This document shows, in pieces, positions 50,745 to 58,621 of a stretch of 64,000 nt of DNA (position 1 is the first letter of the stretch; each line of letters opens with the position of its first letter). The translations under genes and the position numbers were made by a program. This DNA is from a virus, in the IMG/VR virus record IMGVR_UViG_3300047368_000327, positions 1 through 64,000 of that record. One strand, written 5' to 3'. The notes beneath the pieces were generated by a model. It saw only the letters and a list, made by a program, of their open reading frames with translations. It did not search any database and had not been told where the DNA came from.

Positions 50745-51944
50745 ATGAAAGCAAAAATAGTTAACAGCATAATGTCTGCCCTACTGGATAATCCAATATC
50801 CAATAACATAAAAAAAAACCACTTTGAGTCAAAAATACTTAATGTCTCAGAACATCCTGCTGACCCAAGAGATTGGGTACACTCTTCAAGCTTAGACGCT
50901 AGTACATCAATAGACATCAAGGAGTTCTCAAGAAGAGATCTTTGCCCTGAGGTGGCTAATCAAGGCTCGATAGGTTCTTGCGTCGGTCATAGCGGTAGAG
51001 TTGTCTTAGGTTCATCCAACACCTTCAAGGAGCAAGAGCCTAGCTCAATGTGGATATATAAAACTGCCAAAAAATATGACGCATGGGCCGGTGAAGACTA
51101 TTCTGGAACTTCAATACGGGGAGCAGCAAGCGCACTAATAAACGAAGGGTGTTGCTTTGAGAGTTTTTGGCCATACGTTTCCAGCGAATTTAGCTCTCCA
51201 AAAGAAGGAGCTAAAGAAGATGCTGCGCTTAAAAAAATTGGCTCTTATCATGTTATACCTACTGATAAAACAGTAGAGATAAAGAAAATGCTTCTAGACA
51301 GGCCAATGTGGTATGCTTTCAAGGTCAGGAGTTATTTTTTCTCAATTGGCTATAATGGAATCATTGACACGGAGAGATATTTAGCCTCTGATTCGGCGGG
51401 TGGCCACGCAGTATGTCTGGTTGGATGGAAGTACATAGAGGGAAAACTTTATTGGGAGTTCCAAAATAGCTGGGGATCTTTTTTTGGCAATGATGGTTAT
51501 TTTTTTATGGAAGACTCTTTGTTCAGATCTCAAATAATAAACTCAATAGGGCCCTATTATGTAGAGATAAATAAAGGATTCTACAATCATCCTGTGGATC
51601 CCGAACCAGAACCCGTGAATCCCGAACCAGAACCTGTGGATCCCGAACCAGAACCTGTGGATCCCGAACCAGAACCTGTGGATCCCGAACCAGGACCTGT
51701 GGATCCCGAACCAGAACCCGTGGATCCCGAACCAGAACCTGTGGATCCTGAGCCGAAAAGCAAGAGTAAAACAGGAATTATAATCGGAGCTATAGTTCTA
51801 TTTATTTTAATTATCTTAGTCTCACAATCTTACAGTGATGGTGACCAACCTATGAACTGGGATGAAAAACTAGACAAAGAGTTTGAGGAAAAAGGAATAG
51901 ATAGAGATCTACTATTAAAGGAGTACAAGAACAATAACAAATAG
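50745..51944 (+). CDS. Papain-like (C1) cysteine protease with Pro/Glu repeat stalk and C-terminal membrane anchor
   Basis: 399 aa. Residues about 35-275 are a C1-type peptidase. Q73 and C79 lie in ANQGSIGSCVGHS, H221 in SAGGHAVCLVGW and N241 in FQNSWGSFFGNDGYF. Residues 284-339 are eight 7-residue repeats, VDPEPEP with slight changes, a rigid acidic stalk. Residues about 344-363 are a single transmembrane helix (IIIGAIVLFILIILV) before a charged tail. There is no N-terminal signal, so the protease domain would face the cytoplasm unless it is inserted otherwise. Possible roles are host-protein cleavage or lysis control. The target is unknown. Confidence 0.85.
   Translation: MKAKIVNSIMSALLDNPISNNIKKNHFESKILNVSEHPADPRDWVHSSSLDASTSIDIKEFSRRDLCPEVANQGSIGSCVGHSGRVVLGSSNTFKEQEPSSMWIYKTAKKYDAWAGEDYSGTSIRGAASALINEGCCFESFWPYVSSEFSSPKEGAKEDAALKKIGSYHVIPTDKTVEIKKMLLDRPMWYAFKVRSYFFSIGYNGIIDTERYLASDSAGGHAVCLVGWKYIEGKLYWEFQNSWGSFFGNDGYFFMEDSLFRSQIINSIGPYYVEINKGFYNHPVDPEPEPVNPEPEPVDPEPEPVDPEPEPVDPEPGPVDPEPEPVDPEPEPVDPEPKSKSKTGIIIGAIVLFILIILVSQSYSDGDQPMNWDEKLDKEFEEKGIDRDLLLKEYKNNNK
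51594..51761. repeat. Tandem 21-bp coding repeat
   Basis: Eight near-identical 21-bp units (GTGGATCCCGAACCAGAACC plus one base) encode the heptad VDPEPEP. Units 2 and 5 carry single substitutions (Asn for Asp, Gly for Glu) and the last is cut short. High nucleotide identity suggests recent expansion and likely copy-number variation. Confidence 0.9.
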
Positions 51945-51949
51945 TTCAA

Positions 51950-52267
51950 GTGAATTTAATAATAGACTGCACTCTCTCAGAGCCTCCCAGCGAAATATCA
52001 TCGTTCAGAGATGTAACAATGTACAGTAAAATTTTCCACTTTGAAGACGTCTTACTTTCGTGTAAAACTGGAACTAGGTCCATGTACTGGCAATGGTTAA
52101 AAAATAATGGCGCACATGATTACATTGCGCATGTATTAAACGAAGAAGAAAATGAAGCAGGTATACTAATGCATCCAAACAGTGGAGACATCATAATAGA
52201 TAGAATAACTGCTTTTAATTTAAATTATATAATCAACCAACTTAAACTAATATCAAACAACTTTTAA
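51950..52267 (+). CDS. Small hypothetical protein
   Basis: 105 aa from a GTG start, 5 bp after the protease stop and 1 bp before the lipoprotein gene. It is mixed alpha/beta with no Cys motif, signal or membrane segment. Its position between an anchored protease and a lipoprotein suggests a shared unit, but I recognise no family. An in-frame ATG occurs only further in (residue 24). Confidence 0.5.
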   Translation: MNLIIDCTLSEPPSEISSFRDVTMYSKIFHFEDVLLSCKTGTRSMYWQWLKNNGAHDYIAHVLNEEENEAGILMHPNSGDIIIDRITAFNLNYIINQLKLISNNF

Positions 52268-52268
52268 T

Positions 52269-52592
52269 ATGAAATTTTATTTTTTTATTTTAATTTTTCC
52301 TTTTGTAATCAACTGTTCCACCCTCAAGAGTGGAAAACCTCTTCATGCTGAACAAAAGATAGAACAAGTAATACCAAACATACAACACTTCAATAAAGCA
52401 GATATAAATAAAGACAATGTAATAGATAAAAATGAATCAATTCAATTCTATAAAAAAAATAATTCAATAAATTATGATTTACCTTTTACGGTTTTCTCTA
52501 TCATGGCTGGAGTTGTTTTGTTTATCTGCTTTTGGCCCTTGGTTATTTCTTACGTGTCCTCATTAATAAAACGGTTCAAGAAGTCTTCTTAA
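52269..52592 (+). CDS. Lipoprotein with EF-hand and C-terminal transmembrane helix, spanin-like topology
   Basis: 107 aa. A hydrophobic signal ends in a lipobox-like FVINC (C16). Asn at -1 is unusual. Residues 45-56 (DINKDNVIDKNE) are a canonical 12-residue EF-hand calcium loop with D45, N47, D49, D53 and E56. Residues about 72-97 are a transmembrane helix followed by a basic tail. An outer-membrane lipid at one end and an inner-membrane helix at the other is the layout of unimolecular spanins such as T1 gp11, which fuse the two membranes at lysis. The spanin role is inferred from topology. The EF-hand is not part of known spanins. Confidence 0.55.
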   Translation: MKFYFFILIFPFVINCSTLKSGKPLHAEQKIEQVIPNIQHFNKADINKDNVIDKNESIQFYKKNNSINYDLPFTVFSIMAGVVLFICFWPLVISYVSSLIKRFKKSS

Positions 52593-52600
52593 TTTTTTAG
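52578..52600 (+). terminator. Weak possible terminator before nrdB
   Basis: AAGAA-GTC-TTCTT forms a short 5-bp stem at the end of the lipoprotein gene and is followed by AATTTTTTAG. The stem is weak. It would separate the lipoprotein gene from the strong nrdB promoter that starts at 52601. Confidence 0.3.
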
Positions 52601-52629
52601 TTGACTATTTAGCGTCCTTATTGTATACT
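52601..52629 (+). promoter_or_regulatory. Strong sigma70 promoter of nrdB
   Basis: TTGACT (52601-52606), a 17-bp spacer and TATACT (52624-52629) match the consensus at 10 of 12 positions. The start would fall near 52636, about 34 nt before the nrdB ATG. No SD-like sequence is visible in the leader. nrdB can thus be expressed independently of nrdA. Confidence 0.7.
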
Positions 52630-52669
52630 TATGTGATCTAATAATTAATTACATTCGTTATACATATAC

Positions 52670-53683
52670 ATGAAAGATAAAACAGGAGAACTTTTAACAG
52701 ATAATATTGCTGGAGTAAATAGGATTTTACCGCATAAACACAAGTACGCATGGGATTTATTTTTAAAAAGTTGTGCTAACAACTGGATGCCAACAGAAAT
52801 ATCCATGCAAAATGATATCGCCCAATGGAAGAACAATGAAATTACAGAAGATGAAAAATTGCTTGTTAAACGCTGTCTTGGATTTTTCGCTGGAAGCGAG
52901 TCTTTGGTTGGTAATAATTTGCTTTTGTCTGCCTTTCGTTATGTTACAGACGCTGAGTGCCGCCAGTATATATTACGTCAGGCTTTTGAAGAGAGCTTGC
53001 ATAACCTTACGGTAGTTTATATTTGTGACAGTTTAGACTTAGACATAGATGAAGTTTACGCCGCCTACCAAAATGTACCAAGTATAAAGGCTAAGGATGA
53101 TTTCCTAATGCAGATCACTGACGATATTAGTGCTCAAGATTTTAAATCCACAACCAAAGAAGGAAAACAAGCCATATTAAGAAACTTCTTGAGCTATTGG
53201 ATTATTTGTGAGGGCACATTTTTCTTCAGCGGCTTCGCCATGTTGCTAGCTTTAGGGCGTCAAAATAAACTTCAAGGAATTTCTGATCAAATTAAATATA
53301 CCCTTAGGGATGAAAGCTCTCATATAGCGTTTGGAACCTACTTGATAAACACCCTAATAGAGCAAAACCCATCTATCTGGACTAAAGAAATTCAAAATGA
53401 GTTCGTTGACCATATCAAAAAAGCAGTAGACCTAGAAATAGCGTATGCAAAAGATGTATTACCCACGGGGATACTTGGCTTAAATGCAGATATGTTTGTA
53501 GACTACATGCACTATATAGGTAATAGGCGCCTAGAAGCAATAGGTCTTGATTACAGGTTTCCTAGTGACAAGAATCCTTTTCCATGGCTAGGTGAAGTAG
53601 TAGACGTTCAAGCTATGGGTAATTTCTTCGAGAGAAGGGTAAGGGAGTATCAGCAAAGCGGATCTTTAGAGGACGATTTCTAA
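52670..53683 (+). CDS. nrdB: Class I ribonucleotide reductase beta subunit lacking the radical tyrosine
   Basis: 337 aa R2 protein. All six metal ligands are present: E77 (GSESLVGNN), E108 and H111 (EESLH), E181 (ICEGTFFF), E215 and H218 (RDESSH). Every ligand differs from Chlamydia trachomatis R2 numbering (E89, E120, H123, E193, E227, H230) by exactly 12. The first ligand is Glu as in that enzyme. At the tyrosyl-radical position (F127 in Chlamydia) there is V115, in the segment HNLTVVYIC. A Tyr two residues on (Y117) has a counterpart in the Chlamydia protein. The C-terminal LEDDF docks to NrdA. It supplies the radical for NrdA, probably through a metal-centred cofactor of the class Ic or Id kind. 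Confidence 0.95.
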   Translation: MKDKTGELLTDNIAGVNRILPHKHKYAWDLFLKSCANNWMPTEISMQNDIAQWKNNEITEDEKLLVKRCLGFFAGSESLVGNNLLLSAFRYVTDAECRQYILRQAFEESLHNLTVVYICDSLDLDIDEVYAAYQNVPSIKAKDDFLMQITDDISAQDFKSTTKEGKQAILRNFLSYWIICEGTFFFSGFAMLLALGRQNKLQGISDQIKYTLRDESSHIAFGTYLINTLIEQNPSIWTKEIQNEFVDHIKKAVDLEIAYAKDVLPTGILGLNADMFVDYMHYIGNRRLEAIGLDYRFPSDKNPFPWLGEVVDVQAMGNFFERRVREYQQSGSLEDDF

Positions 53684-53704
53684 AACTTGAGTGTAATAAT
53701 ATAG

Positions 53705-53956
53705 GTGGCAGAGATACCTATATATATGTTAAGCAGCGTTAGCGGCGAAACTGGGATTTTTAATCATACCAACAGTTCAAATATAAGTTCTAACTCTGTT
53801 TCCTCTTCTTCGTTGTCCTCTAACTATATTTCCTCCAACTCTATAAGTGGAGGCTACTTGACCCTTGATTACGATAATATTCCTTCTGTCGATCCACTCG
53901 TTAAGGGGGCCGTATGGAGAGATACTAATAATTTTCTTAAAATAAGTGCTGGGTAA
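53705..53956 (+). CDS. Small Ser/Asn-rich protein with tail-fibre-like C-terminus
   Basis: 83 aa from a GTG start; an ATG inside (residue 8) is also possible. A low-complexity Ser/Asn/Ile block (residues about 20-50) precedes a C-terminal IPSVDPLVKGAVWRDTNNFL segment. That segment is like the D-P-x-x-x-G-x-x-W-x-D motif ending many phage virion proteins. It probably is a small virion or fibre-associated protein. It is isolated from the tail module, between nrdB and a J-domain gene. No signal or membrane segment. Confidence 0.55.
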   Translation: MAEIPIYMLSSVSGETGIFNHTNSSNISSNSVSSSSLSSNYISSNSISGGYLTLDYDNIPSVDPLVKGAVWRDTNNFLKISAG

Positions 53957-53985
53957 ATTCATATAATATTTTATAATCTACTAGA

Positions 53986-54519
53986 ATGGATGATTATAAA
54001 GGTAAATTATTAAGAAAACTAAAAGTAAGATGCTCAGAGGTAAATCAAGAGCTGATTGAAGTTAATGCTATTTACGATCAATCCGTATCGCCCTTCTGTC
54101 TAGAGGTATCCTCTTATTGCAAAAAAAATAACCTCAAAAATCCACTAGACAAACCAAAAGAAGATAAAAAAGAAGAAGGTTGTAAAATTATACCTCCTGA
54201 ATTTAAATCTCTATACAGGCAAATCGCCATCCAAACCCACCCAGACAAAGGAGAAGATGATGTAAAAATTGAAAAATATCAACAAGCGACAGAAGCAAAA
54301 AAAGAAAGCAAAATAGACAAACTAGTATCAATAGCTAAAGATTTAAAGATAAATTTAAATCAAATGAAATTTTCTGATATCAAAACTATAGAAAACAGCA
54401 TAATTGATACAGAAAAAATGATACACCAGGTTAGAAACAGTTATGTTTGGGCCTGGGCTATGGCTGCCAACAATAAGAGGGATGACATTATATTCAAATT
54501 CGTTATGAATAATGTGTAA
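53986..54519 (+). CDS. J-domain-like protein
   Basis: 177 aa. Residues about 68-135 read as a J-domain: FKSLYRQIAIQTHPDKGEDD with HPD at 85-87, then a helix KYQQATEAKKESKIDKLVSIA. The HPD tripeptide is what stimulates DnaK-type chaperones. The N-terminal 65 residues are helical with three cysteines and a lysine-rich linker. The C-terminal 50 residues are another helix pair. It may recruit host DnaK for virion assembly or to redirect host proteins. It lacks the Gly/Phe and zinc domains of DnaJ. The gap before the ATG contains TATAAT-like boxes but no matching -35. Confidence 0.7.
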   Translation: MDDYKGKLLRKLKVRCSEVNQELIEVNAIYDQSVSPFCLEVSSYCKKNNLKNPLDKPKEDKKEEGCKIIPPEFKSLYRQIAIQTHPDKGEDDVKIEKYQQATEAKKESKIDKLVSIAKDLKINLNQMKFSDIKTIENSIIDTEKMIHQVRNSYVWAWAMAANNKRDDIIFKFVMNNV

Positions 54520-54637
54520 TCTAACTCTTGATGGACTGTAGACTTTTAAGTTTTTTTTTATTTATACTTTTTTGCAATTATAGCAATAAATATAATGGCC
54601 TACAATTCTTTCTCAATGATTAAGAATATTGATATAA

Positions 54638-54736
54638 ATGGCCATTTTAATAATAAAAAAAACCGCTAAATTAGTAGTCAAAAAGCTATCCAAGCTTGTT
54701 GTCATACAACATGACACGCCAGCTCCACCAACATAA
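54638..54736 (+). CDS. Possible 32-aa basic peptide gene
   Basis: In the 217-bp gap after the J-domain gene, an ATG at 54638 opens a 32-codon frame ending TAA 54734-54736, immediately before the next ATG. The peptide is Lys/Val/Leu-rich (TAKLVVKKLSKLVV) and ends TPAPPT, so it could form an amphipathic helix. A second overlapping 24-codon frame starts at 54595. The rest of the gap is AT-rich, with a run of nine T near 54550 that may terminate the J-domain transcript. Evidence for translation is weak. Confidence 0.3.
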   Translation: MAILIIKKTAKLVVKKLSKLVVIQHDTPAPPT

Positions 54737-55378
54737 ATGATATCTTACGTTAAAAATGCATACCAAAAAGCAAAAAATGTGTACGAATATAAAGCGCTAC
54801 GAATACTAGAATATCTAGATAGAGAGCTAAAATATGAGGAATCTTTAACACACTATACTGATCAAAATAAATTAATAAAACTATCAATGGAATACGAAGC
54901 ATATAAATTCGAAAATGAAATACATAGCCTTAGTTCTATGCCAGAAACAGCCATCGAAGAAATTATAAGAATCAATAAAAAGATTACTGACCACACTTGG
55001 GGAGTAATACTTGAATCTGAAAAGGTTTCTGATATAAATGTATACATAGCTCAGATGAACAAGGTGCAAATCAACGCCAGAAAAGCTAACTTTTTTGTTA
55101 TTACTGATTCAGAAGAAATACTTTTAAAATTAAATGACGTTTTTAATTGGATGAATAAAATTTTTTATATTGTCCCAAATACATATAATAGTAGTATCAG
55201 CGAGGAATACAGAAGTAGCATAAATTTCCATTGCCTCAAGCATCTGGAAAAGCATATCTCAACCCCTGGCTCCGTATACATGAATCATTTAAAGGACATG
55301 GGTGGTAGGCAAATTACAGTCCCAAGCCCCACTCGTGTCTTTTGCTTTAACTCAAAAAGACTAGTTCCCGGATCATGA
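54737..55378 (+). CDS. Hypothetical protein at the head of the second glycan block
   Basis: 213 aa, mostly helical in the first 120 residues, then mixed. No catalytic motif, signal peptide or membrane segment is visible. It overlaps the following glycosyltransferase gene by 4 bp (ATGA), so it probably belongs to the same operon. I do not recognise the family. It may be a divergent partner or regulator of the glycan enzymes. Confidence 0.55.
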   Translation: MISYVKNAYQKAKNVYEYKALRILEYLDRELKYEESLTHYTDQNKLIKLSMEYEAYKFENEIHSLSSMPETAIEEIIRINKKITDHTWGVILESEKVSDINVYIAQMNKVQINARKANFFVITDSEEILLKLNDVFNWMNKIFYIVPNTYNSSISEEYRSSINFHCLKHLEKHISTPGSVYMNHLKDMGGRQITVPSPTRVFCFNSKRLVPGS

Positions 55379-56304
55379 AAAGAATATCTTACATATTAGT
55401 TTCCAGAAATGACAATTACAACGGCGATTCCGTTGGGCGCTGCATCAATACGGTCAATCATGCTTGCGAGATAATTACCAGAAATAATGTCGTAGATCAG
55501 TCTGAAGTTGTATTGGTTGATTGGTGCTCCCGTAGCGGCTCTCTAAAGGAATCGATAGCCTCTCGATTAGTTCCTGAAACAAAAGGGCTTCTCAAGATTG
55601 TTACGGTTCCACCTGATATAGCAGACAAACACCAAGGAGATTCTCCTTTTTCTGAAGTTCATGCCATGAACGTTGGTTTTAGGCAAATGGAGGGAAAGCA
55701 TTTTGCCAGAATAGATCAGGATACATTAATTGGCCAGCGTTTTATGGATTGGTTTTATCACGAATACGAAGTTAAGGATTATGGGTGGACGTGGCCACGA
55801 GCCGCCTTCTGTAGCCGCAGAAATTTAAGCGAAGACCAATCTCATCATTCCGTATTCAGGGATTATATATACGACCAAAAGTTAGCTATGAAAGTCGACA
55901 TTTGTCACGAGCATAACCATTACAGCCGCCTCATGCCTAACGAACAGATATTTCCTTTTTATGGCGGCGCAGTAGGAGTTATGATGGTTGACAGAGATTG
56001 CTATCTTGAGCACAAAGGTTTCAACGAACAGCTGGTCTATATGAATAGCATGGACACAGAGTTTCTTAACCGCATAGCAGCTAAAGAAGAAATATATAAT
56101 TTATGTTTGGCTATTGACGGAGACTTTTATCATCAATACCATGGTAGATCCGATGGCGCATCCAACGATACCACTCAGCCACACGCCCAGCACGAAGGAG
56201 AAAGAAAAACAAACGATTTAGATATCAGGAACAAAATGATAGATAACCCAAACCCAGATAACTGGGGTTTATTAGATGAAGATTTAGAAATAACAAAAAT
56301 ATGA
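55375..56304 (+). CDS. GT-A glycosyltransferase (GT2-like)
   Basis: 309 aa. ISYILVSRNDNYNGDSVGRC and EVVLVDWCSRSGSL resemble GT2 openings. HFARIDQDTLIGQRFMDWF contains the D-x-D metal site. FPFYGGAVGVMMVDRDCYLE and MNSMDTEFLNRIA resemble the acceptor and catalytic segments of polypeptide GalNAc-transferase-type GT-A enzymes. Substrates cannot be read. It is cytoplasmic and overlaps both neighbours by 4 bp. Confidence 0.78.
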   Translation: MKRISYILVSRNDNYNGDSVGRCINTVNHACEIITRNNVVDQSEVVLVDWCSRSGSLKESIASRLVPETKGLLKIVTVPPDIADKHQGDSPFSEVHAMNVGFRQMEGKHFARIDQDTLIGQRFMDWFYHEYEVKDYGWTWPRAAFCSRRNLSEDQSHHSVFRDYIYDQKLAMKVDICHEHNHYSRLMPNEQIFPFYGGAVGVMMVDRDCYLEHKGFNEQLVYMNSMDTEFLNRIAAKEEIYNLCLAIDGDFYHQYHGRSDGASNDTTQPHAQHEGERKTNDLDIRNKMIDNPNPDNWGLLDEDLEITKI

Positions 56305-57152
56305 GTAACGTAATATATATAATTAACAACTTGCCTTCCGACACTGATTTTGCTAATCCAGGATATCAAGACGTCGCATGGGTTCCACATTGTTTAAAGT
56401 CACTAGAGAGATACTGTTCAAAAATAGGATCCGATCTCAAGATTATATCTATGGAGGATTTTCCAGCATTCAAAGAAATTGATCAGTATAATTTTAGCTT
56501 TTATCAGAAGAGTACTTTTATAAAGATATTATTTTTGCATGAGTTTATGAAGACGGGGTACGATAAATTTGCGCTACTAGATCTAGATATGGTGGTCAGC
56601 AAAGATGCCACAGATATATTTGAAGCTCACGAAAACGACGATTTTGTTATGGGTTATGGATTTCATCCTGCCGTAGTCAAGAAGAACGAAATCTTCCTAA
56701 AACAATACCTCAAAAGTATTCCTGAAGACGAAAACGTTTACTGGCATAATGAAAAAACCAATAGAGATATCCCTAAATACAATTTAAATTTAGGGTGTTA
56801 TATCATGAGTCGCAAGGTTGTTAGCAAAATGACAAAAGTTCTACCTGATCAATATAGTTTGGTGGATTTTTTAAAGCATCATAACTTAATCGACAATCCC
56901 GTCCTCGAAGTTCTAGGTGAAAGAAAAGATTTCATAGATCAAGATCTATATTCTTATGCATACACAAAGACAGATGTACTAGACTCCCACAAGCCTCTCG
57001 ATTGGATCTGGAATGCTAACTACCAAGCCTGCTTCCAAAAAGGTGAAGATAATAAATCTTTCAACCTCTGTCATTTATGCGGAGAGGATGGAAAGCAGTT
57101 TCTTTTGGATAATCTAAGTAACCCAGAAGTAATGGATCGAATCGATGTATAG
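56301..57152 (+). CDS. GT-A glycosyltransferase (GT8-like)
   Basis: 283 aa. FALLDLDMVVSKDATDIFE holds the D-x-D motif. YNLNLGCYIMSRKVVSKM resembles the F-N-x-G segment of GT8-type retaining glycosyltransferases. SFNLCHLCGEDGKQF near the end resembles the H-x-x-G-x-x-K-P region. It uses a nucleotide sugar and a divalent metal. Substrate is unknown. It overlaps the sulfotransferase gene downstream by 8 bp. Confidence 0.72.
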   Translation: MSNVIYIINNLPSDTDFANPGYQDVAWVPHCLKSLERYCSKIGSDLKIISMEDFPAFKEIDQYNFSFYQKSTFIKILFLHEFMKTGYDKFALLDLDMVVSKDATDIFEAHENDDFVMGYGFHPAVVKKNEIFLKQYLKSIPEDENVYWHNEKTNRDIPKYNLNLGCYIMSRKVVSKMTKVLPDQYSLVDFLKHHNLIDNPVLEVLGERKDFIDQDLYSYAYTKTDVLDSHKPLDWIWNANYQACFQKGEDNKSFNLCHLCGEDGKQFLLDNLSNPEVMDRIDV

Positions 57153-57831
57153 CCACAAAGATAAATTCATATACGTTCATATTCCCAAGTCTGCAGGAAC
57201 TTTTATCAAACATTATCTTCTTTCAAATATAGAAGAAGGTTATGCAGAAAATCAAAACCAGCAGGATTATGACGATAAATATCATGTCACTTGCGAAAGA
57301 TCTTTAAGCGCTATTGTTCGAGACGTTCCCGACTATAAAGATTATTATAAATTTACAATAGTCAGAAACCCGTTTGATAGAGTCGTTTCCATGTTTTCCT
57401 ATTTAGGTGGCTGGAAATTTGACTATTTCGTTGAAAACAATATTGAATCACCAATGATGCCATATGTCCAAGAGTTTCATAAATACTATATGTTAAATGA
57501 TTTCGACGGCTTTGTAACCTATGCCTACGAAGGAGGGTATATTAAAAAGTTTCATGCTGGATATTATGAAAATTACATAGACAGGATATCGCTTAACGGC
57601 ACAGTGGCTATAGATAAATTTTATAAAATGGAAAATATAAAATCTTGCGTTTCAGATTTGAGTAAAAAGTTTAATTTTAAAAACAAGTCAGGATTTAACG
57701 ATTGGCGTCAGAATAGTAGTTCAGAGTACAAGAAGAAACCTAATTATAGGGATTATTATTCGGATTATAGCCGCGAATACATAGGAGACCATTTTCAAAG
57801 TGACCTGGAATACTTTAGATATGAGTTCTAA
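57145..57831 (+). CDS. Sulfotransferase (Sulfotransfer_2 type), copy 1
   Basis: 228 aa. FIYVHIPKSAGTFIKHYLL is the 5'-phosphosulfate-binding loop, near the N-terminus. FTIVRNPFDRVVSMFSYLG is the 3'-phosphate-binding segment. Both belong to the carbohydrate sulfotransferase family that uses PAPS. It would move sulfate to a sugar hydroxyl or amine of the glycan. The family acts in the Golgi in animals; in bacteria it is cytoplasmic. It overlaps the adjacent genes. The C-terminus ends with a Y-F-x-Y-E-F motif, as do copies at 60136 and 61578. Confidence 0.88.
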   Translation: MYSHKDKFIYVHIPKSAGTFIKHYLLSNIEEGYAENQNQQDYDDKYHVTCERSLSAIVRDVPDYKDYYKFTIVRNPFDRVVSMFSYLGGWKFDYFVENNIESPMMPYVQEFHKYYMLNDFDGFVTYAYEGGYIKKFHAGYYENYIDRISLNGTVAIDKFYKMENIKSCVSDLSKKFNFKNKSGFNDWRQNSSSEYKKKPNYRDYYSDYSREYIGDHFQSDLEYFRYEF

Positions 57832-58621
57832 ATTTGTTATATTCGGCCAAGAGAGAGCTGGAACAACCAGCTTAATTTCTGCGCTAAATAAAAACGATAG
57901 AATAGTTCACGAGCCACTATCTTCACTTACTGGGGATTTAGAGCACAATCCTAGATACGCTCAGATAATTAAAGACCACCAGATGGATCCAGATGGCTTA
58001 CCTAAATCCAAAAACATTCCATACTTTAATAAATTCAACAACATAGCCGAAGATTATGAAAAACTGTGGAGCTTCCTGGACTCACTGTTTAGCGTCTTTG
58101 ATGGCGTAAAACATGTATGGTGTACATCCTCCGAAGAAGGTAACGAGAATTTTCTCTCTTATTGTCAAGCTCATGGAATAAAAGTAATCTTTCAATACCG
58201 AGAAAGCGCTTTTTACCCTGCTGTTTCATGGCAGCTCGCCAACCAAGTTCAGGTTTGGCAGCTAGGAGAAAACAAAGAATATAAGTCCACAGTGGATTCT
58301 TTTGATTATCAAGAACTAGAAGAGCCTCCTATAAAAAGAAGAACAGCTTGGTACAAAAAATACATACCTCACTACCACTCATTGCTTCCACCAAACAGTC
58401 TCATTTCCAAATACGAAGATTTATACGGATTAGAAACATACGAGGAAAGGTTAGAGAAATTCAACTGCATAGTAGACTACTTAAATATCGAGGTTGATAA
58501 AAATAATGTTGAGAATTTTTTAGGCACAGACAGAAGAGTATTCGGCAAAAAAGCATACGACAAGATACCCAACTATCAAGAAATGTTTGATAAATATGGA
58601 GATGAGAAGATTATATTGTGA
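57821..58621 (+). CDS. Sulfotransferase-like protein, copy 2 (divergent)
   Basis: 266 aa from the ATG at 57821, overlapping the previous stop by 11 bp. A GTG at 57800 would lengthen it by 7 residues. FVIFGQERAGTTSLISAL is a P-loop-like 5'-phosphosulfate-binding motif of the Sulfotransfer_1/3 type. KVIFQYRESAFYPAVSWQLA resembles the 3'-phosphate segment (R-x-x-x-x-x-x-x-S). LISKYEDLYGLETYEERLE follows. The family is different from copies 1, 3 and 4. It probably uses PAPS on another acceptor. Confidence 0.75.
   Translation: MSSKFVIFGQERAGTTSLISALNKNDRIVHEPLSSLTGDLEHNPRYAQIIKDHQMDPDGLPKSKNIPYFNKFNNIAEDYEKLWSFLDSLFSVFDGVKHVWCTSSEEGNENFLSYCQAHGIKVIFQYRESAFYPAVSWQLANQVQVWQLGENKEYKSTVDSFDYQELEEPPIKRRTAWYKKYIPHYHSLLPPNSLISKYEDLYGLETYEERLEKFNCIVDYLNIEVDKNNVENFLGTDRRVFGKKAYDKIPNYQEMFDKYGDEKIIL

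Noticed and set aside
50720-50745. GTAATT-A-AATTAC inverted repeat before the protease gene as an operator
   Set aside because: Only six A/T-rich base pairs per arm in AT-rich DNA and no promoter match next to it.
51594-51761. Short CRISPR array
   Set aside because: The 21-bp units are contiguous, in frame and encode a Pro/Glu repeat; there are no spacers.
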